From NCBI GenBank assembly GCA_000827205.1, contig KN832555.1:24298-85044 (forward strand): DNA of 60,747 nt, given 5' to 3'. The notes beneath the pieces were generated by a model that was not told the DNA's origin, did not search any database, and was given only the letters and a program-made list of their open reading frames with translations. The stretch comes from Plicaturopsis crispa FD-325 SS-3 (Eukaryota; Basidiomycota; Agaricomycetes; Amylocorticiales; Amylocorticiaceae). Positions 59,956-60,747 of the stretch are shown piece after piece. The stretch's first letter is position 1. Every line of letters starts with the position of its first letter. Both the position numbers and the translations under genes were made by a program.

Positions 59956-60399
59956 TTGCTGGTCGTGAGCTCTGTTCCCAGCGCGGTAGGCGTGGGGATG
60001 TAACGCACCTGAGTCCTGTCGACCTGCCAGTCTGGTATGTTTCTGTCGCTGCAGTGGTCTGTGACCGTGTCAGTCTGTGCGCAGAGTCAACATGATCTCA
60101 GCGGTACTGGCGGTCGCATATCTTGCTTACTGTATCAACAGCTATGGCATCCTTTATACTGCTAATAGGCATATCAGCGTGTTTGCGAGACTGTGCTGGA
60201 GACCGGGAGTGTGTAGAAGATGAGAATGAAGGACTTGAGTCACCGACGTTGGCGATGTCAGTATCCTGCGATCTGAAGGAACTTGAAGGAAGATCTATGA
60301 CTTACACAGCCACACGGTTTTGGAAGCTCGAATATAAGTGGGCCACCCGCGGCCCCGAGAGTGCGATCCGACTGCGACTTGGACGACCGACTTGAGCTC
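59956..60399. other. Divergent spacer between the F-box gene and HNH copy C
   Basis: No supported gene. The last bases before 60400 (GACGACCGACTTGAGCTC) match the flank of HNH copy A, so the repeat unit extends about 20 bases beyond the start codon in A and C. Confidence 0.45.
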
Positions 60400-60747
60400 A
60401 TGCCTCCGCTGCCTCCGCTGCACGAAATCGAGCCCAAACTCGCTAATCTTCCCAATGCCATTAGTGCATATAGAGTCTGTCTGCGTGTTGAAGGAGACGC
60501 CGTGAAGGAGTCTGACCGCATCGCTGCTCGAGTGCTAGGCTATCTGATCCTCCATACACTTTCGTCTCCGGCACTCGCGCAGGTTGTCAAGGAAATTCAT
60601 TCCTGCCACGAAGACCAAGATCTTTACGCCTTGGGAGAGGCTTTTACTCATCGGTTCATCCGGGAATGTGGGTGTGCATTTCCAGGCGCTCGAGCTCATT
60701 CATTGATCATCATCATTCATTCCCAGTCAGAAAATACAAAGGGAGGA
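60400..60747 (+). CDS. HNH endonuclease-domain protein, copy C (5' part, cut by window end)
   Basis: Begins MPPLPPLHEIEPKLANLPNA at 60400 and runs through RVCLRVEGDAVKESDRIAAR, VLGYLILHTLSSPALAQVVK, EIHSCHEDQDLYALGEAFTH and RFIREC to the first intron donor. It then ends with the window. The nuclease core is outside. It is oriented opposite to copies A and B and is as close to B as to A. At the intron acceptor it reads CCCAGTCAGAAAATACAAAG, different again from A and B, so the frame after the junction cannot be judged. Confidence 0.75.
   Translation, partial: MPPLPPLHEIEPKLANLPNAISAYRVCLRVEGDAVKESDRIAARVLGYLILHTLSSPALAQVVKEIHSCHEDQDLYALGEAFTHRFIRECGCAFPGARAHSLIIIIHSQSENTKGG

Overview
The window reads as chromosomal DNA of a filamentous basidiomycete, most likely an Agaricomycete of polypore type. 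Genes are dense, GC-rich and cut by many introns of about 50-60 bases with GTRNGT...YAG borders. Several families are typical of that group: a FunK1 kinase, a DUF6534 membrane protein, EthD-domain proteins, F-box proteins and repeated HNH nucleases. All names rest on reading the translated, spliced sequence by eye; no database was searched.

Layout. 1-24.7 kb is ordinary gene space: the 3' end of an unrecognised gene, two tandem ketopantoate reductase genes (-), a Dsk2/ubiquilin gene (-), a C2-domain membrane protein (-), an EI24/RRT8-like membrane protein (+), a DUF6534 protein (+), a FunK1 kinase (+), a peroxiredoxin-like protein (+), an orphan single-exon gene (+), SNF1/AMPK kinase (-) and a coiled-coil protein (+). 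24.9-31.1 kb is an accessory, unstable segment. It holds two near-identical copies of an HNH nuclease gene, decayed gene pieces (a likely striatin-type WD40 remnant and a twice-present acidic/basic tail), an AT-rich stretch and a 400-N assembly gap that looks spurious.

31.1-53.8 kb is again gene space: SRP14 (+), a RING/coiled-coil/TM protein (-), an NRAMP metal transporter (+), three EthD paralogues on both sides of a histone H3 gene, a DUF726 hydrolase (+), a proline-rich orphan (+), an RWD/DUF1115 protein (-), a Tra2-like RNA-binding protein (-) divergent from an F-box gene (+), and an M17 leucine aminopeptidase (-). 54.67-55.94 kb is a non-autonomous hAT-like DNA element with inverted ends, a 9-base direct flanking repeat and subterminal repeats. 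The window ends with a secreted alpha/beta-hydrolase-like gene (+), an F-box/LRR-like gene (-) and the 5' half of a third HNH copy (+), inverted relative to the first two.

The genes do not form one pathway. They are mostly housekeeping genes (protein quality control, targeting, energy sensing, chromatin, splicing, peptide turnover) with small local duplications. The most informative structures are the HNH repeat family with its probable assembly join, the hAT-like element, the EthD trio around histone H3, and an apparent one-residue longer K27-K36 linker in the H3 gene.
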